From Oxalobacteraceae bacterium (GTDB taxonomy: Bacteria > Pseudomonadota > Gammaproteobacteria > Burkholderiales > Burkholderiaceae_D): DNA of 52,154 nucleotides. The first letter of the stretch is position 1; each line of letters opens with the position of its first letter. A model generated the notes under the pieces. It searched no databases. It saw nothing but the letters and a program-made list of their open reading frames with translations, and had not been told where the DNA came from. Where the stretch lies: the NCBI GenBank assembly GCA_010024875.1, contig RGFZ01000018.1, positions 1 through 52,154 of the forward strand, written 5' to 3'. Positions 17,299 through 24,322 of this stretch are shown here, piece by piece. A program made the translations under genes and the position numbers.

Positions 17299-18957
17299 AT
17301 GGCTACTGCCGAGGCGCAAGCACCGGGCATCACAGCCGAGGAGCGGAAGGTCATCTTCGCCTCTTCCCTCGGTACTGTTTTCGAATGGTACGACTTTTAC
17401 CTGTATGGCTCGCTGGCTGCAATCATTGCCAAACAGTTCTTCGCGGGCACCGACCCGAATACAGCATTCATCTTTGCGCTGCTGGCTTTTGCCGCAGGTT
17501 TCCTCGTCCGTCCATTTGGCGCGATCGTGTTCGGTCGGCTGGGCGACATGGTTGGTCGCAAGTACACCTTCCTGGTCACGATTATGCTCATGGGCGTGTC
17601 GACCTTCGTCGTCGGTCTTTTGCCCAACTATGCAAGCATCGGTATCGCCGCGCCTGTCATTCTGATCACGCTACGTATCTTGCAAGGTCTGGCGCTGGGC
17701 GGTGAATACGGTGGCGCAGCGACCTATGTGGCAGAGCATGCACCGGACGACAAGCGCGGCGCATTCACGGCGTGGATTCAAACGACTGCGACTTTGGGCC
17801 TGTTCCTGTCGCTGATGGTGATTCTCGCGACCCGTACTGCGATCGGCGAGGAAGCTTTTGCCGACTGGGGCTGGCGCATACCCTTCCTTGTCTCCGTGTT
17901 CCTGCTGGCCATCTCGGTCTGGATCCGACTGTCGATGAATGAATCGCCGGCCTTCCAGAAGATGAAAGATGAGGGCAAAATCTCTAAGGCGCCGCTGTCC
18001 GAGGCCTTCGGCCAGTGGAAAAATCTGAAGCTTGTGATTCTGGCGCTGGTCGGCCTCACTGCCGGTCAGGCCGTGGTCTGGTACACCGGCCAGTTCTATG
18101 CGCTGTTCTTCCTGACGCAGACACTGAAAGTCGATGGCGCGACCGCGAATATCCTGATCGCGGCGTCGCTACTGATAGGCACGCCGTTCTTCATCGTGTT
18201 CGGCTCGCTGTCAGACAAGATCGGCCGCAAGAAGATCATCATGGCCGGTTGCGTGATTGCTGCGGTCACCTACTTCCCAATCTTCAAGGCACTGACGCAC
18301 TATGCGAACCCGGCGCTGGAATCCGCGCAAACGAGCTCGCCTGTGACAGTGGTTGCGGACCCGGCTGAGTGCCAATTCCAATTCAACCCGACCGGTACCA
18401 AGAAGTTCACCTCGTCGTGCGACATTGCAAAAGCCAAGCTCGCTGCGGCCTCGGTGAATTACAAGAACGAAGCCGCGCCGGCAGGTACTCCGGCAGTCAT
18501 CAAGGTGGGCGACAAGACCCTGGAGTCATACAGCGCTGCTGGTATGCCGAAAGAAGAAGCCACGGCCAAGGACAAGGAATTCACAGATCAGCTGAAAGAA
18601 CTGATCAAAGAGGCGGGCTATCCCGCCAAGGCAGATCCTGCGCAGATCAACAAGCCTATGGTCTTGCTGCTGCTGTTCATCCTGGTGCTCTACGTGACCA
18701 TGGTCTATGGCCCTATCGCTGCAATGCTGGTCGAGATGTTCCCGACCCGTATCCGCTACACCTCAATGTCGCTTCCTTATCACATCGGGAATGGCTGGTT
18801 TGGCGGGCTGCTGCCAACGACCTCATTCGCGCTGGTAGCCTTCAAAGGCGACATCTACTATGGCCTCTGGTATCCGATCATCATCGCCCTCGTCACGGCG
18901 GTCGTTGGCACACTGTTCGTGGCTGAGACCAAAGACAACGATATACATCAGCACTGA
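17299..18957 (+). CDS. MFS transporter of the metabolite:H+ symporter (MHS) group
   Basis: 552 aa from the ATG at 17299, which has AAGGAG six bases upstream. Twelve membrane segments of the ProP/KgtP/ShiA type are expected. GTVFEWYDFYLYGSLA in the first segment, the cytoplasmic GRLGDMVGRKYT loop, RILQGLALGGEYGGA and SDKIGRKKII in the second half are the family hallmarks. A hydrophilic insertion of roughly 110 residues (about 365-475) containing two Cys interrupts the second half after the segment ending AAVTYFPIFKAL. I recall similar long loops in some proteobacterial homologues. The substrate, probably an organic acid, is unknown. A strong terminator follows. Confidence 0.9.
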   Translation: MATAEAQAPGITAEERKVIFASSLGTVFEWYDFYLYGSLAAIIAKQFFAGTDPNTAFIFALLAFAAGFLVRPFGAIVFGRLGDMVGRKYTFLVTIMLMGVSTFVVGLLPNYASIGIAAPVILITLRILQGLALGGEYGGAATYVAEHAPDDKRGAFTAWIQTTATLGLFLSLMVILATRTAIGEEAFADWGWRIPFLVSVFLLAISVWIRLSMNESPAFQKMKDEGKISKAPLSEAFGQWKNLKLVILALVGLTAGQAVVWYTGQFYALFFLTQTLKVDGATANILIAASLLIGTPFFIVFGSLSDKIGRKKIIMAGCVIAAVTYFPIFKALTHYANPALESAQTSSPVTVVADPAECQFQFNPTGTKKFTSSCDIAKAKLAAASVNYKNEAAPAGTPAVIKVGDKTLESYSAAGMPKEEATAKDKEFTDQLKELIKEAGYPAKADPAQINKPMVLLLLFILVLYVTMVYGPIAAMLVEMFPTRIRYTSMSLPYHIGNGWFGGLLPTTSFALVAFKGDIYYGLWYPIIIALVTAVVGTLFVAETKDNDIHQH

Positions 18958-18981
18958 TTGAGTATTCGCCTATCCTTCAAA

Positions 18982-19009
18982 CCGCCGGCCTTGCGCCGGC
19001 GTTTTTTTT
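18982..19009 (+). terminator. Rho-independent terminator after the MHS transporter
   Basis: A perfect 7-bp GC stem, CGCCGGC at 18983-18989 with GCCGGCG at 18995-19001 and a 5-base loop, is followed by eight T residues at 19002-19009. It lies 25 bases after the transporter stop. Confidence 0.9.
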
Positions 19010-19059
19010 GGATGCCTGCGTCACAGACGTTTGCATGAATGATGCATCAGTCTGAAAAC

Positions 19060-19231
19060 TTGAACGCATAGTATGCGCTGGGTATCGCAATTCAGCACGT
19101 CATGGGCTGCGATGTATGAACGACAGGCTCATTTGTTGTGATCGCGTCACACCAAGTTTCCAATTTAGCGAAAAGTGCCAAGGCCCAAAGTTTCCCGAAC
19201 AAGATGCCCTCTATCTGAAGGGAACTTTTTT
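19060..19231 (+). ncRNA. Candidate small RNA between two terminators
   Basis: The 380-base stretch before the LysR gene has no credible ORF. It contains a promoter-like pair, TTGAAC at 19060-19065 and TATCGC at 19083-19088, 17 bases apart. A perfect inverted repeat, CGCATA-G-TATGCG (19065-19077), lies in the spacer and could be an operator. The putative transcript would end at the hairpin AAAGTTTCCC (19187-19196) with GGGAACTTT (19220-19228), one bulged base and a T run to 19231. A terminator without a coding gene in front suggests a short RNA of about 140 bases. The -10 is weak, so this is tentative. Confidence 0.25.
19187..19231 (+). terminator. Terminator-like hairpin upstream of the LysR gene
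   Basis: AAAGTTTCCC pairs with GGGAACTTT with one bulged T, and an inner CCCT/AGGG pairing is also possible. Six T residues end at 19231. It is 107 bases before the LysR ATG and could end a small RNA or act as an attenuator in the LysR leader. Confidence 0.45.
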
Positions 19232-19337
19232 GATTACAGTCGGTGACGGATATTTGTCCACATATTCATTCTGCGATGCGACCGCCTGATTGGATTTTTG
19301 GGCACACAGAATGACATCGAGGCGCGGGAGAGACATC

Positions 19338-20258
19338 ATGGACATCGAGTGGTTGGAGGATTTTCTGGTGCTCTCCGATCTATCCAGTTTCACTCGTGCT
19401 GCCCAGACTCGCAATGTGACGCAATCTGCGTTCAGTCGCCGCATCAGGTCGCTGGAGGATTGGGTTGGCATCCCTCTCGTTGATCGCGACACCGTGCCTC
19501 CGCGTCTGACCGTCGCCGGACATTTGTTCAGAGATGCGGCGCGCGAGATGGTCAGACAACTGCAAGACACGCGCATCGCTCTGGGACACCGAAGTCGTGC
19601 GTTTTCCGGGATCAAGCTGTTTGTTTCTCACTCGTTGGTCGATCATTTGCTACCCGAGTGGATCCAACATCTGAGCCGCCGCATCAGCGGGCTGAAGTTC
19701 GATATCACGGCTGGTGAAACCTACGACGGCATGGTGGCCTTGGCGGGCGGACGCTGTGATTTGCTAATGGTTTACTACAGTCCCAATGCGCCGATTACGG
19801 TCGATGAAAAATCCTGCGCATCAGTCATTCTTGGAAAAGACCGGTTGGTGCCAGTGTGTTTGCCCGATGACGATGGCAGGCCGAAATACGCAATCGGCGA
19901 TTTGCATGCCGGCACCATCCCCATACTCACCTATCCCCCCGAGACCTTTTTCGGTCGGCTGCTGAATCGGATCATTCGCTTCGGCCCATCCCATCCCCAT
20001 TTTGTAGCCGTCGCCCAAAGCCCCCATTCGAGAATACTTCGCACGCTGGCAATGAATGGCGCCGGGGTAGCCTGGTTACCTGAGCGTTGTACACAGGAAG
20101 ATTGTGGCGCAAATCGGCTGGTGCAAATTCAGGGAGAGCAATGGTGCTCGGAAGTGGAAATCCGTCTTTATGCGTCACCCGAAAGAGCCAGACTGCTTGA
20201 GCTGAATTTGTGGGAAAACATCAAGGATTGGCACGGAGCAGCACTCATCGACGACTAA
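19338..20258 (+). CDS. LysR family transcriptional regulator
   Basis: 306 aa from the ATG at 19338, preceded by GGGAGAG; it begins MDIEWLEDFLVLSDLSSFTRAA. The N-terminal winged helix runs to about residue 60 with the recognition helix in NVTQSAFSRRIRSLEDWVG. The substrate domain follows, with the hinge strand IKLFVSHSLVDHLLPEW. It stands alone, between the transporter terminator and the response-regulator-like gene, in the same direction as both. It may control the transporter or the pirin gene. The effector is unknown. Confidence 0.9.
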   Translation: MDIEWLEDFLVLSDLSSFTRAAQTRNVTQSAFSRRIRSLEDWVGIPLVDRDTVPPRLTVAGHLFRDAAREMVRQLQDTRIALGHRSRAFSGIKLFVSHSLVDHLLPEWIQHLSRRISGLKFDITAGETYDGMVALAGGRCDLLMVYYSPNAPITVDEKSCASVILGKDRLVPVCLPDDDGRPKYAIGDLHAGTIPILTYPPETFFGRLLNRIIRFGPSHPHFVAVAQSPHSRILRTLAMNGAGVAWLPERCTQEDCGANRLVQIQGEQWCSEVEIRLYASPERARLLELNLWENIKDWHGAALIDD

Positions 20259-20311
20259 TTGAATTCATTACGACGGAATCAGCAACCTATTCAAGCTTGG
20301 AGGAAATCCCA

Positions 20312-21127
20312 TTGAAGATTTTGTTGAAAGTCATGGGAGCATCACTGTATCACCGTGTGACCCGTGCGCTTGCATCCGCAAATTCCCCTTTCCCCAGATC
20401 CTCGAGTCAGGGAAAACTGATCCATTGGCAACTGGTCGAGCTGCTGCCACCCTTTGATTCATCCTGTCTTGACAATGCAAGCGGCGAGTTATCTTTCGTT
20501 CTGATGGAAGTCGATGATCTGGTGATTATTGAAAATCTTCGGACCATGGAGCAGAGAGAGTCTTTGCATGTTCGGTCGTTGTACAGCCTCGAGCACGAAC
20601 TGGCGCCTCTCATCCTGGTGCTGAAACACGATATCCTAAATAGCGACCTTCTGGATATGCCAGACATCGTATCGGACTGGATGATCGAGCCGGTTTCCAT
20701 CAACGATCTAGTCCGCCGGATGTTCACCGGGATGAGACGTCGGCATCGACTGCGATCCGAATTGGGTTATGGCATCCTCACCTTGCTGCCTGAATCAAGA
20801 ATGCTTTGCTATGGCGGCAATTCCACCCAGCTAACGGTCTCGGAAGTCTCTGTTGCCGAGCTGTTTTTGCATCATTTTGGCACCGTAATACCCATTGAAG
20901 ACATTCATCTGCTGTTCAAGATTGCAGGTCGATCCACCGAGGGAAGCAACATCCGGGTCACGATGTTCCAACTGCGTTTCAAGATCGAAGCCGTAAGCCG
21001 CTGCCAGTTCACATTGACCAACACCTATAATGCGGGTTACGTGCTTCGGCATGTACATACACCGGACGCGGGTTATACTGATCTTGAAGCTCGCCAGGAT
21101 GTCGCGACTTACGATTGGTGGAGTTAG
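20312..21127 (+). CDS. Orphan OmpR-like regulator with degenerate receiver domain
   Basis: 271 aa from a TTG at 20312. This codon has GGAGG eight bases upstream and yields MKILLKVMGASL, which aligns with the first strand of response-regulator receivers. A longer ATG start at 20210 would overlap the LysR gene by 49 bases. In the receiver-like part (1-120) the acidic pair after strand 1 reads MG, and the conserved Lys-Pro near the end reads Glu-Pro (WMIEPVSINDL), so phosphorylation is unlikely. The last 95 residues are an OmpR/PhoB winged helix with LTVSEVSVAELFLHHFG, IRVTMFQLRFKIE and YNAGYVLR. No histidine kinase gene is nearby. Confidence 0.72.
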   Translation: MKILLKVMGASLYHRVTRALASANSPFPRSSSQGKLIHWQLVELLPPFDSSCLDNASGELSFVLMEVDDLVIIENLRTMEQRESLHVRSLYSLEHELAPLILVLKHDILNSDLLDMPDIVSDWMIEPVSINDLVRRMFTGMRRRHRLRSELGYGILTLLPESRMLCYGGNSTQLTVSEVSVAELFLHHFGTVIPIEDIHLLFKIAGRSTEGSNIRVTMFQLRFKIEAVSRCQFTLTNTYNAGYVLRHVHTPDAGYTDLEARQDVATYDWWS

Positions 21128-21157
21128 AGAAACGCTCAGTACGATAGTGAGGCTGTG

Positions 21158-21859
21158 ATGATCGAGGTACGCAAGAGCAGTGACCGTGGGCTGGCTGATC
21201 TGGGCTGGCTTCATTCGCGGCACAGCTTTTCTTTTGGTCACTACCACGACCCGGCGCACAGTGGTTTCGGGCCGCTTCTGGTGATCAATGAAGACCGGGT
21301 CATGCCCGGCAAGGGATTTGGCACGCATGGCCACCGCGACATGGAGATCATCTCTTACGTGCTCGATGGCGAACTGGCACACAAGGACAGCATGGGCAAT
21401 GGCTCTGTGCTTCGCTATGGCGATGTGCAGCGCATGAGCGCCGGCAACGGGGTGATGCACAGTGAGTTCAACCACTCGGATAAGAGAGACGTTCATTTCC
21501 TTCAGATCTGGATACAGCCTTCGGTCAAAGGCATCTCACCGGGCTACGAGGAAAAGCATTTCGATGCTGACTCCAAGCGTGGCAAATTACGACTGATTGC
21601 CTCACCCGATGGTGCAGAAAACTCTGTGCGCATCCATCAAGATGCGCGGCTGTATGCATCCGTTCCTGAACCTGGCACAGAACTCGTTCTTCCGTTGGCG
21701 CCGGGCCGCATCGCTTACCTGCACTTGATCCGCGGCGCCATCGAAGCCAACGGTGTTGCGCTTAGCGGCGGAGATGCATTGAAAATTCGCGATCAACCCA
21801 AGGTCGAGCTGCGCCAAGCCAATGACGCCGAATTGCTGCTCTTCGACCTGCCTGATTGA
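21158..21859 (+). CDS. Pirin family protein (YhaK-like)
   Basis: 233 aa from the ATG at 21158 with GAGG five bases upstream; a GTG one codon earlier also exists. Bicupin of the pirin type. The metal-binding motif of cupin 1 is visible: His in GTHGHRDMEIISYVLDGE, then GNGVMHSEFN. The start, LGWLHSRHSFSFGHYHDP, is the classical pirin N-terminus. Some homologues are quercetin 2,3-dioxygenases or redox sensors; no specific role can be assigned. It follows the regulator gene by about 30 bases and may be its target. Confidence 0.92.
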   Translation: MIEVRKSSDRGLADLGWLHSRHSFSFGHYHDPAHSGFGPLLVINEDRVMPGKGFGTHGHRDMEIISYVLDGELAHKDSMGNGSVLRYGDVQRMSAGNGVMHSEFNHSDKRDVHFLQIWIQPSVKGISPGYEEKHFDADSKRGKLRLIASPDGAENSVRIHQDARLYASVPEPGTELVLPLAPGRIAYLHLIRGAIEANGVALSGGDALKIRDQPKVELRQANDAELLLFDLPD

Positions 21860-22020
21860 TGTCCTTGCCAAACCTGAACCACTGTCCAGGCATGAGATCT
21901 GGCTGCTGGCCCTGCCGGCCTTGCATGGCGGGAGAAAAAGCCGGCATTTCCGCGCTCGCCGGAAGTCATGGCGCCATCCAAGCCCTGATTGCGGCATAAT
22001 CGAGTCTACGTAATGACAAT

Positions 22021-22050
22021 GCGGCGGCCGCCCTCTCGGCGCCGCGTTTT
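22021..22050 (+). terminator. Terminator-like GC hairpin between pirin and ribA
   Basis: GCGGCGGCCG (22021-22030) pairs with CGGCGCCGC (22037-22045) with one bulged G and a 6-base loop, followed by GTTTT. It is 28 bases before the ribA start, so it could end the pirin transcript or lie in the ribA leader. The preceding stretch from 21860 shows no gene, and I see no FMN-riboswitch (RFN) consensus in it. Confidence 0.5.
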
Positions 22051-22077
22051 CACTGTTGCTCTATTGCCGGATCCCCT

Positions 22078-22719
22078 ATGTCTTCCCCTCAGAACGCCCA
22101 GCAAGATGCGGCGCTTGAACCTGTCGCTAGCTGCGCGCTGCCAACGCCTTGGGCCACCTTCCAGCTGCATGCTTTCCTCGACCAGAGCACTGGCAAAGAG
22201 CACCTCGCACTGACGCTGGGCGACCTCGGCGATGGCCAGCCGGTGCTTGCCCGCCTGCACTCCGAATGTCTGACTGGCGACACCTTATTCAGTCTGCGCT
22301 GCGACTGCGGCGCCCAGCTCGAAGCCGCGATTCGCCAGATCGCCGCCGAGGGCCGTGGCGTGCTGCTCTACCTTCGGCAAGAAGGCCGAGGCATTGGCCT
22401 CGTCAACAAAATACGCGCCTACGGACTGCAAGAAGCGGGTGCAGATACCGTCGAGGCCAATCACCAGCTTGGTTTTGCGGATGACTTGCGCGATTACGCC
22501 ATGTGCGCCCCGATGCTCCGTCATTTCGGTGTTCGCTCGTTGCGACTGATGACGAACAACCCCCGCAAGATTGATGCGCTCAAGACGCTGGATATCGATG
22601 TCGAGCGTATCGAACACATTGCCAGCGGCACCCGGTTCAATGCGCGCTATCTCGCAACCAAGGCGAGCAAGCTCGGCCATCTGCTGCCCCAGGCACCCGC
22701 TCACTCCACCAAGCCGTAA
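22078..22719 (+). CDS. ribA: GTP cyclohydrolase II
   Basis: 213 aa, normal for stand-alone RibA. It opens GTP to 2,5-diamino-6-ribosylamino-4(3H)-pyrimidinone 5'-phosphate, formate and pyrophosphate, the first step of riboflavin synthesis. Zinc ligands are Cys64, Cys75 and Cys77 in [17 protein letters not shown]. The catalytic loop is [11 protein letters not shown], followed by [10 protein letters not shown] and MTNNPRKI. No RibB domain is fused. It is monocistronic, with a terminator straight after the stop. Confidence 0.95.
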   Translation: MSSPQNAQQDAALEPVASCALPTPWATFQLHAFLDQSTGKEHLALTLGDLGDGQPVLARLHSECLTGDTLFSLRCDCGAQLEAAIRQIAAEGRGVLLYLRQEGRGIGLVNKIRAYGLQEAGADTVEANHQLGFADDLRDYAMCAPMLRHFGVRSLRLMTNNPRKIDALKTLDIDVERIEHIASGTRFNARYLATKASKLGHLLPQAPAHSTKP

Positions 22720-22729
22720 AGCGAGCGCG

Positions 22730-22754
22730 CCCGCGCACGTGCCGCGCGGGTTTT
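22730..22754 (+). terminator. Rho-independent terminator after ribA
   Basis: CCCGCGC (22730-22736) and GCGCGGG (22744-22750) form a perfect 7-bp stem with a 7-base loop, followed by TTTT. It begins 11 bases after the ribA stop codon. Confidence 0.78.
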
Positions 22755-22842
22755 CGACAGTGATTGAAGCTTGAGCGATGTCAAATAATGAAAACCAATA
22801 CTCGATAGGCTTTCATTGAGGGACTTGCTGCGGTCTCCTCCC

Positions 22843-22893
22843 AAACCTAAATCCCCTTTAGGTTTCAACTCTTCCATCGGGAGAGTTTTTTTT
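22843..22893 (+). terminator. Tandem hairpins ending in a terminator, before the OYE gene
   Basis: Two adjacent stem-loops lie in the 280-base gap between ribA and the OYE gene. The first is AAACCTAAA (22843-22851) with TTTAGGTTT (22857-22865) and loop TCCCC. The second is AACTCTTCC (22867-22875) with GGGAGAGTT (22879-22887) and a 3-base loop, followed by a T run to 22893. The second is a good intrinsic terminator, yet ribA already has its own. This implies either a short RNA starting after 22754 or attenuation of the downstream gene. No ORF of coding quality is seen here. Confidence 0.7.
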
Positions 22894-22916
22894 GCGCCTA
22901 GGACCCAAGGCGACAC

Positions 22917-22945
22917 TTGTACAAGCGTTGAATAAAGCATAAAGT
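22917..22945 (+). promoter_or_regulatory. Candidate sigma-70 promoter of the OYE gene
   Basis: TTGTAC (22917-22922) and TAAAGT (22940-22945) are separated by 17 bases, downstream of the terminator at 22893 and 54 bases before the start codon at 23000. Consensus matches only; other placements are possible. Confidence 0.4.
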
Positions 22946-22999
22946 TTCTGCTTTGCAATAGTTTGCCGTAGTATCAGGCGGCAGTTCGAAGAGGCTTTC

Positions 23000-24118
23000 A
23001 TGACCGCACCCCTGCTGTTTTCGCCCATTCAACTGGGCGGTCTCACCCTTGCCAATCGCATCATGATCTCGCCCATGTGCCAGTACTCCGCTGTGGATGG
23101 CGACATGAATGACTGGCACCACGCCCACCTCGGTTCACTGGCACTGTCCGGTGCCGGCATGCTGTGCATCGAGGCGACCGCCGTAACCCCTGAGGGCAGG
23201 ATCACACCGGGCTGTGTCGGGCTGTACAAACCATCGAACGTCGCGGCGATGAAATCGGTCGTCGATTCAATACGCGCGATATCACCAATCCGGCTAGCCG
23301 TTCAGTTAGGTCATGCGGGACGAAAAGGCTCCAGCCGTAGACCCTGGGAAGGCGGCGCGCTGATGGCGCCTGAGGAGGGAGGATGGGAGACTGTCTCCGC
23401 TTCTGCGCTTCCTCACAAACCAGACGAGCTTGCACCGGTTGCGCTCAGCGTTGCGCGCATCAAGGAGCTGGTGAAAGCCTTTGCGGAGGCCGCGCGTCAT
23501 GCACGCCAACTGGGGCTTGATGCGATTGAAGTTCATGCCGCGCACGGCTATCTCGCACACCAATTCCTTTCCCCGCTGTCGAACCAGCGAGACGACGACT
23601 ATGGCGGCTCGCTCGGTAACCGCATGCGCTTTGCGCTGGAAGTGTTTGAGGCCATTCGCGAGGCCGCTGGACCCGACATGGCCGTCGGTGCGCGTTTGTC
23701 CGCTACCGACTGGGTCGACGGAGGATGGGATGTCGAGCAGAGCATCGAATTGTCCCGACGCTTGCAGTCGCTCGGTGCTGATTTCCTCGATATCTCCTCG
23801 GCTGGCGTGTCGTCGCTGCAGAAAATCACGCTAGGTCCGGGTTATCAGGTGCCCTTTGCCGAGCGGATCAAGAAAGAAGTGTCGATTCCCGTGATGACCG
23901 TCGGACTGATTACCGAGGCGAGACAGGCAGAAGAGATCCTTTCCAACGGCAGGGCCGACATGATTGCCATCGCTCGCGCCATGATCGCCGACCCGCGCTG
24001 GCCGTGGCGCGCGGCGGCAGAACTCGGCGGCACCGTCACCGGCTCGCCGCAATATTACCGATGCCTGCCCCAGGGCTTCCCGGCGGTGTTCGGGAATGTA
24101 CAGACGGCGCAGCGCTGA
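23000..24118 (+). CDS. NADH:flavin oxidoreductase of the old yellow enzyme family (YqjM/XenA class)
   Basis: 372 aa. FMN-dependent ene-reductase that reduces alkenes next to carbonyl or nitro groups. The class II (thermophilic-like) OYE signs are present: Cys27 in MISPMCQYSA near the flavin, DWHHAHLGS, QLGHAGRKGS, and the FMN/phosphate region HAAHGYLAHQFLSPLSN followed by RDDDYGGS. The C-terminal phosphate-binding part is MIAIARAMIADPRWPWRAA. The distance to the class motif matches YqjM rather than yeast OYE1. It is probably transcribed alone from the promoter near 22917. Confidence 0.94.
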   Translation: MTAPLLFSPIQLGGLTLANRIMISPMCQYSAVDGDMNDWHHAHLGSLALSGAGMLCIEATAVTPEGRITPGCVGLYKPSNVAAMKSVVDSIRAISPIRLAVQLGHAGRKGSSRRPWEGGALMAPEEGGWETVSASALPHKPDELAPVALSVARIKELVKAFAEAARHARQLGLDAIEVHAAHGYLAHQFLSPLSNQRDDDYGGSLGNRMRFALEVFEAIREAAGPDMAVGARLSATDWVDGGWDVEQSIELSRRLQSLGADFLDISSAGVSSLQKITLGPGYQVPFAERIKKEVSIPVMTVGLITEARQAEEILSNGRADMIAIARAMIADPRWPWRAAAELGGTVTGSPQYYRCLPQGFPAVFGNVQTAQR

Positions 24119-24203
24119 CGAAACGATATACAAATAACAAGCCTTGCGTTCACGGCTGAGCTGTTTTGACGGACGAAATTTTTTTCAAAAGTCAGACAAG
24201 AAT

Positions 24204-24279
24204 TTTCACCGTTCGGAGGTGAAATCGGTCGGTGTATTGCCTGAAACGCATGGACAAGGTTTATGCTGTTCAATATGAT
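24204..24279 (+). promoter_or_regulatory. Inverted repeat and strong promoter of lldP
   Basis: TGGACA (24251-24256) and TATGAT (24274-24279) are 17 bases apart and close to the sigma-70 consensus, 44 bases before the lldP start. Just upstream is a perfect inverted repeat, TTTCACC (24204-24210) with GGTGAAA (24218-24224). It could be an operator or a weak terminator of the OYE transcript. A GntR-type lactate regulator could bind such a site, but none is encoded in this window. Confidence 0.5.
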
Positions 24280-24322
24280 TCGAGGCTTGCAAAATAACTC
24301 GGCCTGACGAGGGGAGATGTCT

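Noticed and set aside
20831-21496. 221-aa minus-strand frame over the regulator and pirin genes
   Set aside because: It spans two well-supported plus-strand genes and reads as their mirror image in composition.
21860-22077. FMN riboswitch before ribA
   Set aside because: The leader shows only a GC hairpin; I could not find the conserved RFN segments.
22701-22958. 85-aa minus-strand frame between ribA and the OYE gene
   Set aside because: It covers the ribA terminator and the tandem hairpins and has no family resemblance or ribosome site.
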